This document shows, one piece after another, positions 6,037-14,376 of a stretch of 28,550 bases of DNA. Origin of the DNA: JAPLCX01 sp964460305 (lineage in GTDB: Bacteria; Auribacterota; Tritonobacteria; UBA1439); the NCBI GenBank assembly GCA_964460305.1, contig CAYWRA010000023.1:1-28550 (forward strand), written 5' to 3'. The number at the start of each line of letters is the position of its first letter. The first letter of the stretch is position 1. The notes under the pieces were generated by a model. It had not been told where the DNA came from. It worked only from the letters and a program-made list of their open reading frames with translations, and made no database searches. A program made the translations under genes and the position numbers.

Positions 6037-6258
6037 TTACAACAACGCTTTCTTGATGATCGTCTTGCGGCGGGAGATTTTGAAGGGACCGAATATCTTC
6101 TGCACATCTTGGAGGAATTGGATGTAGCTGTCAAGAGACCGGCCATCATGGCTTCTATCAAATTCCAGGCCCGCGCGCTGCCCCTCCCTGAAATTCCGTC
6201 TGCGCGACGCACTCGCCGCATCCTCGAGCATCTCTCGTTTTTCAGTCGGGCTTAACAT
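6037..6258 (-). CDS. small partner protein of the nucleotidyltransferase
   Basis: A 73-aa basic protein, MLSPTEKREMLEDAASASRR then a variable segment, SLDSYIQFLQDVQKIFGPF and a basic end KISRRKTIIKKALL. Its ATG overlaps the end of the nucleotidyltransferase gene by 17 nt and has GAGGG eight bases upstream, so the two are coupled. Short proteins with a (L/D)-x-Y-(I/L)-x-F-L helix are common neighbours of such nucleotidyltransferases in toxin-antitoxin-like pairs. Role not known; a nucleotidyltransferase-binding partner is an inference from position. Confidence 0.65.
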   Translation of the reverse strand: MLSPTEKREMLEDAASASRRRNFREGQRAGLEFDRSHDGRSLDSYIQFLQDVQKIFGPFKISRRKTIIKKALL

Positions 6259-6799
6259 GGCTTACCCTCTTCATGACGTCTTCCAGCGTTCTCTCCAAAC
6301 CAAATAGCTTAAAATATTCTCTTATAAGCTGCATATTCAGTGTCGCACGATTCTCGGAAATCAAAGATTCAATATCGCTCATGTCCCGGTTATATCGGCT
6401 TGGATCATTTGCCATCGATTGGACCTTGAGACCTATCAAATCCTCGGGCCCAAGCACCCGCAACTCGAATTTGCCATCCAGTATCTTTTTTGATGCGGCC
6501 CGCGCAAGCATGGCCCGCGTATAACTACGATGCGCGTGCAGAAAATCCACTCTCCCAAGCTCTATTTTCGTCCCCAGATAATTAGACACATCCTCACTTT
6601 CATGGATGCACTTATATCCATGACTCGTCATGAGCTTCTTCACGACAGGCACAGCATCCTGGGGAATAAGAAAATCTATATCCCTTGTTGTTCTTACCAC
6701 CCCGGATGCGTGCATCCCGAATCCGCCAATCAATGCATAATCTATCTTCTGGCGTCTGAAACTATCTATCAACCATTTAAATATCAAAGAGAAATTCAT
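6242..6799 (-). CDS. AbiEii/MNT-like nucleotidyltransferase-fold protein
   Basis: A 185-aa protein with the nucleotidyltransferase motif G-G-F-G-M-H-A-S-G-V-V-R-T-T-R-D-I-D-F-L: GG near residue 24, then the D-x-D metal pair in RDIDFLI. A later Asp in GRVDFLHAH is a good candidate for the third carboxylate. VLGPEDLIGLKVQSMAND is also typical of this group, which includes AbiEii-type toxins and minimal nucleotidyltransferases. ATG 6799 is preferred because a TATAAT at 6830-6835 would start transcription near 6823; ATG 6820 would be nearly leaderless. It forms a two-gene unit with the small downstream protein. Toxin, antitoxin or housekeeping role cannot be decided. Confidence 0.72.
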   Translation of the reverse strand: MNFSLIFKWLIDSFRRQKIDYALIGGFGMHASGVVRTTRDIDFLIPQDAVPVVKKLMTSHGYKCIHESEDVSNYLGTKIELGRVDFLHAHRSYTRAMLARAASKKILDGKFELRVLGPEDLIGLKVQSMANDPSRYNRDMSDIESLISENRATLNMQLIREYFKLFGLERTLEDVMKRVSHVKPD

Positions 6800-6829
6800 T
6801 TTATTACGGCACCCTGCCATTATATCGGC

Positions 6830-6838
6830 ATTATAACA
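6830..6838 (-). promoter_or_regulatory. extended -10 promoter for the nucleotidyltransferase pair
   Basis: Minus strand TGTTATAAT, a TGn plus perfect -10 hexamer, about 30 bp upstream of the chosen start. No matching -35 hexamer at the usual distance. Confidence 0.5.
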
Positions 6839-6884
6839 TGCCCCTATATCCGCCGAGTGGATTTTTCATCAATGGGGGGACAGT

Positions 6885-6917
6885 CCAGGGGCAAAACTCC
6901 TCCCGAGAGGCCCCTGG
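6885..6917 (-). terminator. possible transcription stop hairpin after the kinase operon
   Basis: 8-bp perfect stem CCAGGGGC/GCCCCTGG around a 17-nt loop, 17 bp after the stop of the REC-HK-REC gene. There is no clear U-run on the minus strand, so termination is only suggested. Confidence 0.35.
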
Positions 6918-6933
6918 TCCCATCGCACGGCCA

Positions 6934-8643
6934 TCACCCCTTGGTCTGATCCCGACCCAACACGCTGCGCACCTTCGCGGCCAAATCATCCATTGAATAC
7001 GGCTTCTGGAGAAAATGTATACCCTCCTCCAGGAAACCCTTGGCGTTGATCACGTCCGCCGCGTAGCCGGACATGAACAAAGACTTGATACGGGAATGGC
7101 GCTTCTGAATCTGCTTTGATAATTCCCTGCCGTTCATCTCCGGCATTAATAAATCAGTTATCAGAAGATGGATCTCATCGGCATACTCTTTGGACAGCCT
7201 GATGGCCTCGCCCGGCGTGACGGCGCTGAGTACCCGGTACCCCAAAGATTCCAGCATCATCCGGATCAATCTCATCAGTTGTGGTTCATCCTCCACCAGG
7301 AGTACGGTTTCCCGTCCCCGCGTGGCCGACGCCGGCGGGAGGGTGGTATGATCGCCTTCCGCACCGGCCCCATGCCGTGGAAAATATATCTCGAAGGTCG
7401 TCCCATGGTTTGGCTCGCTGAGGACGTTGATATATCCATCATTCTGTTTCACGATACCGTAGACGGTGGCAAGCCCCAAGCCGGTACCCTTGCTCATACC
7501 CTTCTTTGTGAAAAATGGCTCGAAGATATGCGCCAGCGTCTCCTTGTCCATACCGCAGCCGCTGTCCCGCACCGAAAGCTTGACATACTCGCCCGGCGTA
7601 AGCTCCTCGAGCATGTTGCACGATGCCGCATCAAAGGCGACGTTGGACGTCTCGATGACGACCTGGCCCGCCCCGGCGATGGCGTCACGGGCGTTGACAC
7701 ACAGGTTGACCAGAATCTGATCGACCTGGCTGGGATCCAGCATGACGGGCCACAAACCAGTTCCAGCGTTACAAACGAGCTGAATGTTCTCGCCGATGAG
7801 ACGCTGCAGCATCTTGAGCATCGCCGCCATGGTCTCGTTCAAATCCAAAATCTTGGGGTGCACCGGCTGTCTGCGGGCGAAGGCCAGCAGTTGTCGGGTG
7901 AGACCCGCGGAACGTTGGGCGGCAGCACGGATCCCCTTGATGTCGGCATAGAGCTGGTGCGTCGGGTCCAGTTGCAGCAGCGCCATTTCAGCGTAGCCGA
8001 GGATCACTCCCAGCATGTTATTGAAATCGTGGGCGATACCTCCCGCCAGACGCCCGACCAACTCCATCTTCTGCGCCTGGATTACCTGGTCCTGGAGCCT
8101 CCGCCGTTCCTCCTCCGCCCGTATGCGAGCGGCGATGTCACGTTCCAAGATGCGATTCGCCTCCTCAAGCTGCAGCATTTTGTTTTCCAGCTTGCGGATG
8201 AGGGTTGCATTGTACTCCTTGTAGTATCCAACCTCTTCCGCAGGCCGGGGGGGAGCGACCGGCTTGCCGGCCTTGGAACGGCTCATCGTCTCCATAAGCA
8301 GCGCCAAAAACTCGTCCGGCTGGATCGGTTTGACGATGAACCGGTCAGCGCCCAGGCTGAGGGCGAACTCCTCGTCCTTGGGGTCCGTATAGGTGGCGGT
8401 GTAAAATATGAAGGGGATATTCTTCAGCCGTTCATCTCTCTTCCAGGCGCGGCAAAGAGAGAAACCATCCATCACCGGCATAAGAATGTCGCTGACGATC
8501 ATGTCCGGCGGAGCATGGCGCGCCCGTTCCAATGCCTCGGCGCCGTTCGAGGCCGACTCCACCTGAAAACCCTCTCCGGCCAGAAGCACCTGCAACAAGT
8601 ACAGGTTCTGTTGGTTATCATCCACAATGAGTAACCTGGTCAT
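6934..8643 (-). CDS. hybrid signalling protein REC - coiled coil - HisKA/HATPase - REC
   Basis: 569 aa, no membrane segment. The N-terminal receiver (1-120) has phospho-acceptor D52 in SDILMPVMDG and K105. A linker helix follows (about 145-190), then HisKA with H205 in GGIAHDFNNML, and a HATPase with N-box around LVNLCVNARDA (N317), DSGCG (360-364) and GTGLGLATVYG (386-396). The C-terminal receiver (445-565) has D497 in ITDLLMPEMNG. The AHDFNN H-box is typical of NtrB/hybrid kinases. It is the third gene of a 4-nt-overlapping operon and could receive phosphate from the kinase or the small receiver upstream. No DNA-binding output is present. Confidence 0.93.
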   Translation of the reverse strand: MTRLLIVDDNQQNLYLLQVLLAGEGFQVESASNGAEALERARHAPPDMIVSDILMPVMDGFSLCRAWKRDERLKNIPFIFYTATYTDPKDEEFALSLGADRFIVKPIQPDEFLALLMETMSRSKAGKPVAPPRPAEEVGYYKEYNATLIRKLENKMLQLEEANRILERDIAARIRAEEERRRLQDQVIQAQKMELVGRLAGGIAHDFNNMLGVILGYAEMALLQLDPTHQLYADIKGIRAAAQRSAGLTRQLLAFARRQPVHPKILDLNETMAAMLKMLQRLIGENIQLVCNAGTGLWPVMLDPSQVDQILVNLCVNARDAIAGAGQVVIETSNVAFDAASCNMLEELTPGEYVKLSVRDSGCGMDKETLAHIFEPFFTKKGMSKGTGLGLATVYGIVKQNDGYINVLSEPNHGTTFEIYFPRHGAGAEGDHTTLPPASATRGRETVLLVEDEPQLMRLIRMMLESLGYRVLSAVTPGEAIRLSKEYADEIHLLITDLLMPEMNGRELSKQIQKRHSRIKSLFMSGYAADVINAKGFLEEGIHFLQKPYSMDDLAAKVRSVLGRDQTKG

Positions 8644-9041
8644 GGGATCCTCCTCAGCCCGTTGCTCCTCTTACCGGCGGGCAGGTACTGTTCGATCTCG
8701 GCCACAAACGTTGCCGGGTTGATCGGCTTTTCAATGTAGCCCACGCACCCCGCCGACAGGATGCGTTCCCGGTCTCCAAGCATGGCATAGGAAGTCACTG
8801 CCACCATCGGGACGTCGCGCAGCTCTCTATCGCCTTTCAGCTCATGGGCGACCGCATATCCATCCATCACCGGCAACTGGATGTCCAACAGGATCAGGTC
8901 GGGTTTTGCCTGGCGGGCCAGCGCGATCCCTTCTTTCCCGTCCCATGCATGAATAACCCCATAGCCGCACTTCTCAAGGATGAACCTGACGAGGTAGGCA
9001 TTTCTATCATTATCCTCGATCATCAAAATCATCGCTTTCAT
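8640..9041 (-). CDS. stand-alone response regulator receiver (DivK/CheY-like)
   Basis: 133 aa, a single receiver domain. Acidic pair E9-D10 in MIEDND, phospho-acceptor D53 in LLDIQLPVMDG, Thr in AVTSYAM and Lys in YIEKPIN. There is no output domain, so it most likely shuttles phosphate between the two kinases that flank it, as DivK/Spo0F-like proteins do. Both its ends overlap its neighbours by 4 nt (ATGA), which makes the three genes a tightly coupled operon. Confidence 0.93.
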   Translation of the reverse strand: MKAMILMIEDNDRNAYLVRFILEKCGYGVIHAWDGKEGIALARQAKPDLILLDIQLPVMDGYAVAHELKGDRELRDVPMVAVTSYAMLGDRERILSAGCVGYIEKPINPATFVAEIEQYLPAGKRSNGLRRIP

Positions 9042-11005
9042 GTCAACGCTCTTTCGATCGGCAAGGAGAAGATAAAACAGCTTCCCTCTCCCCGTTCACT
9101 TTCGACCCGTATGCTCCCCCCCATCGACTCCGCCAGCCGCTTGCAAATGGAAAGGCCCAGGCCGGTGCCCTCATACTGGCGGGCGGTCCCGGCGTCCAGT
9201 TGGCGGAACGGCTTGAAGAGCGTATCCATGTCTTCGGGCCGGATGCCAATGCCGCTGTCGATAACCCGCGTGACCAGCCACCCATCCTCGACGTCGGTTT
9301 CAATGCGAACCCCGCCCCTGTCGGTGAACTTGACTGCGTTGGCCAGCAGGTTGATGAGAACCTGCTCCACCCGCCGCCGGTCGCCGACGATCTGTCCGAC
9401 CGTCGGGGCAATCGCGGAGGCGAGCGCCAGCCCCTTTTTATCAGCCAGGGACGCAATCTTTTCAATGCTTTTCAGCACCGCCGTTCGCATGTCAAACGGA
9501 TCATGGGCCAGCTCGCTCTGGCCCGCTTCGATTTTGGAAATGTCCAGCACGTCGTTGATAAGGTCGAGGAGATGGTGGGCGCTGTCCTGCACCAGGGTGA
9601 GCTGTTTTTTCTGCTCGGGCGTCAAGGGGCCCACCAGTCCCATAAGCAGGATGCCCGTAAAGCCGATGATGGAATTGAGCGGGGTGCGCAATTCGTGCGA
9701 CATGGTCGCCAGGAAGGCCGATTTAAGCCGGTCGGCCTCCTCGGCATGATCCCGGGCCACCGCCAGCTCGGCGGTGCGTTCCGCCACGCGTCGCTCCAAT
9801 TCCGCCGCGTGGTGTTGCAACTCCCTGTGGAGCAGGCGGATTTCTTCCTCTGCCTGCCGGTGCTCGGTAATGTCGAAGATAATGCCCACAGTGCCGGCCG
9901 ATGGATCATCGTGCCTGATGGGCGCGGTGGTCAGAATGACCTGACGGAACGATCCGTCACTGCACCGCATCCTGGTCTCGGTTGAGGCCATACCCCTCTC
10001 TTGTAGATGGGTGTATAATGCCCGCCCCACGCGGTCATACTCCTCATTACTCTCATAGAGCATCCGAGTGGATTTGCCGACGATGCCCGCTTCCGGATAG
10101 CCGAACTTAACGCACCAGTACCGATTCGCGCTCTGGCATATCCGGTCCTTCAGGATGAAAATGCCAACCGGCGCCGCCCGGAACACGCTGCGAAGGGTGG
10201 ATTCACTCTGGCGTAGGGCTTCCAACGATTTCTTGCGCTCGGTGACGTCACGCACAATGGCCTGCAACAGGGTTTCGCCACTCAACTCGAGGCGGTTCAA
10301 ACTCACCTCGGCCCGGAACGGCGTCCCATCCAGCCGCCGGTGTTCCCATTCAAAAAACTGCGGCCCCTCAGTAACGGCCAGGTTGATCTTTTCCAGCGCC
10401 TTCTCCCTGGAGCAGCGTCCGTCCGGCTGCGTGGGCGGAGAGAGTTCGTAGGGTGGTGCGCCGATGATCTGCTCCCGGCTGCACCCAAACATGGTAAGCG
10501 TCCGGGCGTTGCAGTCAATGAATCGGTCGCGGCGCACCAACATGATGGCGTCGCCGGCGGTTTCGAACAACGTGCGATGCTTGAGCTCGCTCTCACGCAT
10601 CGCCTGCTCGATGCGTTTCTGTTCGGTCAAGTCCCGGACAACGACCAGCACGTTGCCTTCGGGTTGCAGTCGAGCGCTAATCTCCACCGGAAGAGAGCCG
10701 CCGTCCTTCCGGAGGATGGCGCACTCTTTTGTAACGACTCCCCCGGCCAGTAGCTCATCCATGCCGATCGGTCCCCGCGCACCGTCTCCCAGGCCGAGGA
10801 TACCCACGATGGTCATGCGGAGCAGCTCTTCGCGGGAATATCCGGTCAGTGCAGATAGCCGACGATTGACGATGATGAATCGCCCATGAGGGTCGGCGGC
10901 CAGCATACCATCGGGGGCCTCCTCGAAAAACAGCCGATACAGCTCCCGGTGCTTTAGCGTCCCCGAGGACTTTTTCGCTCCACTCCGATTCTTCGCGTCA
11001 CTCAT
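9038..11005 (-). CDS. soluble PAS-PAS-PAS sensor histidine kinase
   Basis: 655 aa from the ATG at 11005, chosen for the GGGGGAGG Shine-Dalgarno six bases upstream. Three PAS/PAC modules (about 22-135, 142-262 and 267-388) are each closed by a VxRDxTE-like PAC end (VVRDLTEQKR, IVRDVTERKK, IIFDITEHRQ). A coiled coil (388-428) leads into HisKA with H437 in LATMSHELRTPLN, and a HATPase with N-box INLLANAVKFTD (N556), DSGIGI (583-588) and GTGLGLSICKRL. No transmembrane helix or signal peptide is visible, so it senses something in the cytoplasm; no cofactor-binding residue is clear. First gene of the signalling operon. Confidence 0.93.
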   Translation of the reverse strand: MSDAKNRSGAKKSSGTLKHRELYRLFFEEAPDGMLAADPHGRFIIVNRRLSALTGYSREELLRMTIVGILGLGDGARGPIGMDELLAGGVVTKECAILRKDGGSLPVEISARLQPEGNVLVVVRDLTEQKRIEQAMRESELKHRTLFETAGDAIMLVRRDRFIDCNARTLTMFGCSREQIIGAPPYELSPPTQPDGRCSREKALEKINLAVTEGPQFFEWEHRRLDGTPFRAEVSLNRLELSGETLLQAIVRDVTERKKSLEALRQSESTLRSVFRAAPVGIFILKDRICQSANRYWCVKFGYPEAGIVGKSTRMLYESNEEYDRVGRALYTHLQERGMASTETRMRCSDGSFRQVILTTAPIRHDDPSAGTVGIIFDITEHRQAEEEIRLLHRELQHHAAELERRVAERTAELAVARDHAEEADRLKSAFLATMSHELRTPLNSIIGFTGILLMGLVGPLTPEQKKQLTLVQDSAHHLLDLINDVLDISKIEAGQSELAHDPFDMRTAVLKSIEKIASLADKKGLALASAIAPTVGQIVGDRRRVEQVLINLLANAVKFTDRGGVRIETDVEDGWLVTRVIDSGIGIRPEDMDTLFKPFRQLDAGTARQYEGTGLGLSICKRLAESMGGSIRVESERGEGSCFIFSLPIERALT

Positions 11006-11166
11006 CGGCAACCTCCCCCGCCATACCGCCATATCCGCGCCGGCCGCAGGGGAGCCCCAATCCGGGCCAACCGGCCGTAGAGATCCTCTCCCATGAAATG
11101 TCATGGGTGTTTATCGGTAGTTTTGCATGCGCGACTTCGTTCTGGACTCTCCCTGTGGGGATGTGG

Positions 11167-12300
11167 CTATCTCAGCGCTTCCCGATAGGCATCCATTGTC
11201 AGGCGCGCGGTCTCGGCCCAGGTGAATCGCTTTGCCCTGTCGAGACCCTTCCTTATGAGCTCCCGCCTTAAGGCGGAATCGTCGATCAATTTCCTCATCG
11301 CGCCAGCCATGCATGCCGCATCACACGGCGGCACGAGGAGCGCCGCGTCACCAGCAATCTCAGGCAGGGAAGAGGTGCTTGAGCAAATGACCGGCAGCCC
11401 GCACGCCATCGCCTCGATCGGCGGAAGGCCGAACCCCTCATAGAGCGAAGGGAAAACAAAAAACAGGGCCGACGAATAAATCGCCGGCATTGCCTCGCGT
11501 GAAACATACCCGAGGCGTCTCACCGCCCCCCGGAGCTTCAACTTATCGATCAGCCGTTCTATCTTCTCGTCTTCTCCCAACCAGCCCTCGCCGCCCACGA
11601 GGACGAGATCCGGCGCCTCGCCGCCGCCGTCGCGCAACAGGCCGTATGCCTCCAGCAACGTCCCGATGTTTTTTCGCGGCTCGACCGTTGAAACGCAGAG
11701 AATGAATTTTTCAGGGAGACCGTACTGCCGGCATTGCCGAGAGGATTCCGCTGGGGGGCGGGGATAAAAACTCTCTTCAACCCCCAGGGGGACCACGCGC
11801 GTCTTGCTCTCCGGATAACCATATAGCTCCACGAGTTCAGATGCGGTAAATTTCGAATCCACAAGCACGAGTGCAACCCGATCAAGCGTGCGCGGAACGT
11901 GCTTGCTAAGAAATGCCGCGTTCTTCCGCTCCGAGAACTCCGGCATTCTCATGAACGCCAGGTCGTGGATCGTGACCACCGACTTTGCTGCGCGGAGGGG
12001 ACGGGCGACAAAGCTGGGAAAGTGGAACAGGTCTACCGCTCCCGTGAACACGTCCGCGGGCGGCCAGTCGATTGTCTTCCAGAAGAGATTCATCGCACGA
12101 CGCGGGATGCAACCGATGCGGCGGATATGGAAATTCTGCGCTTCAAGGCCGTCGAGGTCGCAACAGCCCCGTCCGAAGGCGAGCCCAACGAATTCATCGG
12201 GGGGGCTCGATTGGGTGAGGTATTTCGCGAGGGAGTAGGTATACTGCCCGATACCCGCGCGCGTCATAAGCGCGGGCTGGAGATCAATCGCAATCTTCAT
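11167..12300 (-). CDS. GT4-family glycosyltransferase (GT-B fold)
   Basis: 377 aa. The N-terminal acceptor domain starts KIAIDLQPALMTRAGIGQYT, a glycine-rich GIGQY loop typical of mannosyltransferase/WbdA-like GT4 enzymes. The nucleotide-sugar domain has VSTVEPRKNIGTLLEAY (R209, K210) and FPSLYEGFGLPPIEAMACG, the E-x7-E motif (E288, E296). It transfers a sugar from an NDP-sugar to a glycan on the cytoplasmic face; donor and acceptor unknown. ATG at 12300 is used; a TTG 10 codons earlier would make a dispersed repeat part of the protein. It lies downstream of GT2 and SGNH genes, which suggests surface polysaccharide work. Confidence 0.9.
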   Translation of the reverse strand: MKIAIDLQPALMTRAGIGQYTYSLAKYLTQSSPPDEFVGLAFGRGCCDLDGLEAQNFHIRRIGCIPRRAMNLFWKTIDWPPADVFTGAVDLFHFPSFVARPLRAAKSVVTIHDLAFMRMPEFSERKNAAFLSKHVPRTLDRVALVLVDSKFTASELVELYGYPESKTRVVPLGVEESFYPRPPAESSRQCRQYGLPEKFILCVSTVEPRKNIGTLLEAYGLLRDGGGEAPDLVLVGGEGWLGEDEKIERLIDKLKLRGAVRRLGYVSREAMPAIYSSALFFVFPSLYEGFGLPPIEAMACGLPVICSSTSSLPEIAGDAALLVPPCDAACMAGAMRKLIDDSALRRELIRKGLDRAKRFTWAETARLTMDAYREALR

Positions 12301-12314
12301 GGGACGACCTGGAA

Positions 12315-12408
12315 AAATCCCAAGCTCCAAATCCCAAATCCCAATAACAATGCGTATGAGGCGTTAGAATCCACTTCAATCTCCTTTGGGATTTGGAGCT
12401 TGGGATTT
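12315..12408. repeat. inverted repeat of the GGGATTTGGAG phrase
   Basis: Arms 12315-12338 and 12385-12408 are perfect 24-bp complements made of the phrase aaatcccaagctccaaatcc. They fill the gap between the SGNH gene stop and the GT4 start, and could act as an RNA hairpin between the two. Single-arm relatives are at 19936-19966 and 26114-26146. Confidence 0.85.
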
Positions 12409-12423
12409 GAGATTTATCCTCCC

Positions 12424-14376
12424 TCAGTCCACCACAAATTGAACGCTCGCATAAGCGGTCCAAGCGCTGGTATCCCACGGATTCCTGAAGCTGCGGACGG
12501 TCACCAGATAAAGCGTGTAGGTCCCCATCGGGTAATCCTGCGCAATGGGTAGTTCTAGGAGGGAGCCGGATCGCGGGAGGGTGGTGAGCAGTATGTGTCG
12601 CGCCACGGGGGTTTCCACTCCGGTCAATCGCCACGAGGGGTCGAAAAACATCAGTTTCCCGTCGGGCCGTTTGACGGCCACGTAACAATCCACTGCATTT
12701 CTCACTAGGTCGTTGCTGGGCACAAGCCTGTAGCTAAAATCCTCCAGAGACCCGCGGGTTATGACCCGCACGCTTGCATCAATGGCGATCTTCGGCCCCA
12801 CAGGCCGGAATGACGCTTCAATGTAGGGGGTGATGGTCTCGCACCATTCCGGCGCCATGACGTACCGGTAGCCGTTGTCATTGGGATGATTCCCAGTCGA
12901 CCAGTCCATCAGGACGTTGGCAAAGCGGGGGATGCCGCAAAACGCGTCCCACTGGTCGGCATAGGGTATGCCGTACGCCCGCGATAGCGCCTGCACGTAT
13001 CCACCGGTGTAAAAATCCCGCGTGGTCTGATACTGGACGGGGCGGAGGGAAGGGACCGTCGGTATGAGCGTCGCGAGGACCGGTAAAACGCCCCGGCCCC
13101 TTGCGCGAAGGGCCATCTGCTTCAGATTTTCCTGGACGGTGTCGAACGAGATCCGGGAAAACATGTCGTTGGTGCCTTCCATGATCAGGATGCCGTCGGC
13201 GCTATAGCTGTCGAGCACGTCGTCGATGCGCGCGAGGCCCATCCACGTCTCCTCGCCCGCTATACCCTCATTGATCAAGTGAAATCTATCAGGCGCAAAA
13301 TCGTAGTTGAGGATCGCCTGGAGGATCGCGGGATAACCGGTGCTGGGCCCGTCGGAGCCGCTCCCGCGGCCGTAGGTTATGCTGTCGCCGAAGGCGATGA
13401 TGTCAATTTGCCGGCCCGTCGGCGCGGCCGTCGCCTCAACGGGCGTTTCTGTCGGGGTGAGAGTTGGGGCAACCGGTGTCTCTGTCGGCGTGGATATAGG
13501 AGCAGTAGGCGTCTCTGACGGCGTGAAGGCTGGTGTAGTGGGTGTCTCCGTGGGCGTATCAATGGGAGTCGGGGTTTCGGTCGGTGTATCGACGGGTGTC
13601 GCGGTTTCTGTCGGCGTTTCCGTTGGCGTCGGCTCGTCCGCGGCCCTTTCCTGTTCGTCGAGGAGCTGCTTTAAGTAGACCGATCGAGGGAAACCATCGG
13701 CGCCTCTCCACACAATTGCCGATTCTATCGGCAATTGCGCCTCGCGCGCCTTGTCCAAAAGCCCCGACGGCGTTGCGCCACGTTCCAAAGAACCAATCGA
13801 CGCAGCCGTGCACCGATCGACGTACTGCCGCCCATCAAAACTTTTCCACCGTATGGAAAATGCGCCACCAGCGGCCGCAACAACCGAGGGGAGGATATCC
13901 GGAACGTCATTCCGTTCGTGGGCGCGAGAAGGCTCGCTCCACCGCCCGCTCGCGCGGACCGAGAAAAAGATATCCTCGAACGTTCCGGGATCGGCCTCGG
14001 CCCATGCGATCACCGCGTCATCGCCGACCGCGAGCGCTGGGATCCCACGGTGCTTCCCTGTCGATCGCGCCACCGTCTCCGGGAACGACCAATGCAATCC
14101 GTCATACCCGCTGAATAGGATGTCTCCATCATTATTGAGCCACGAAACAAACGGCATGCCGCGAGGATCGAGCGTCAATGACGGCGCGAACGGCGCTGCA
14201 AAGGCGTCGACAACGACAGCCGGGCCGCTCAAACAGCCCAAGCAAAACGAGCGCACAAGAATCCTCTCGCCATCCGGATACGCCACCCATGCCTCCGGTG
14301 CGGCCCCGCGGGCATCGGTCACGGAGAGCGCAATAGTAATGCACACGAGCGCCCATGCGGATGCGGCAGTCTTCAT
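12424..14376 (-). CDS. secreted SGNH/GDSL hydrolase with Pro/Thr-rich linker and C-terminal beta domain
   Basis: 650 aa. A signal peptide (1-25, cleavage near DARGA-AP) is followed by an N-terminal domain (26-245) of short W/F-rich repeats resembling a sialidase-like propeller. A (P-T-E-T-P)-type linker spans about 249-320. The SGNH domain has IIAFGDSITYG (S332), a GxxND block at EGTNDMF (N403) and GNHPNDNGY (H497). The Asp normally three residues before the catalytic His is absent (T494); D491 may serve. A C-terminal beta-rich domain (about 525-650) ends in YASVQFVVD. The start overlaps the GT2 stop (TGATG). Likely an extracytoplasmic esterase acting on glycan or lipid; substrate unknown. 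Confidence 0.85.
   Translation of the reverse strand: MKTAASAWALVCITIALSVTDARGAAPEAWVAYPDGERILVRSFCLGCLSGPAVVVDAFAAPFAPSLTLDPRGMPFVSWLNNDGDILFSGYDGLHWSFPETVARSTGKHRGIPALAVGDDAVIAWAEADPGTFEDIFFSVRASGRWSEPSRAHERNDVPDILPSVVAAAGGAFSIRWKSFDGRQYVDRCTAASIGSLERGATPSGLLDKAREAQLPIESAIVWRGADGFPRSVYLKQLLDEQERAADEPTPTETPTETATPVDTPTETPTPIDTPTETPTTPAFTPSETPTAPISTPTETPVAPTLTPTETPVEATAAPTGRQIDIIAFGDSITYGRGSGSDGPSTGYPAILQAILNYDFAPDRFHLINEGIAGEETWMGLARIDDVLDSYSADGILIMEGTNDMFSRISFDTVQENLKQMALRARGRGVLPVLATLIPTVPSLRPVQYQTTRDFYTGGYVQALSRAYGIPYADQWDAFCGIPRFANVLMDWSTGNHPNDNGYRYVMAPEWCETITPYIEASFRPVGPKIAIDASVRVITRGSLEDFSYRLVPSNDLVRNAVDCYVAVKRPDGKLMFFDPSWRLTGVETPVARHILLTTLPRSGSLLELPIAQDYPMGTYTLYLVTVRSFRNPWDTSAWTAYASVQFVVD
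13430..13640 (-). repeat. degenerate tandem repeat encoding the Thr/Pro linker
   Basis: Tandem 24- to 36-nt units encode P-T-E-T-P-T, P-V-D-T-P-T-E-T-P and related blocks (residues about 249-320 of the SGNH protein). Third positions vary between units, so the repeat is kept at protein level and is not a recent slippage product. Confidence 0.8.

Noticed and set aside
7168..8634. 488-codon open frame on the plus strand
   Set aside because: It is antisense to the REC-HK-REC gene, whose domains and motifs are continuous on the other strand; the plus-strand protein has no recognisable domain.
8844..9985. Long plus-strand frames opposite the PAS kinase and receiver
   Set aside because: Composition-driven mirror frames of GC-rich kinase genes; Ser/Arg/Pro-rich, no motif, no ribosome site.
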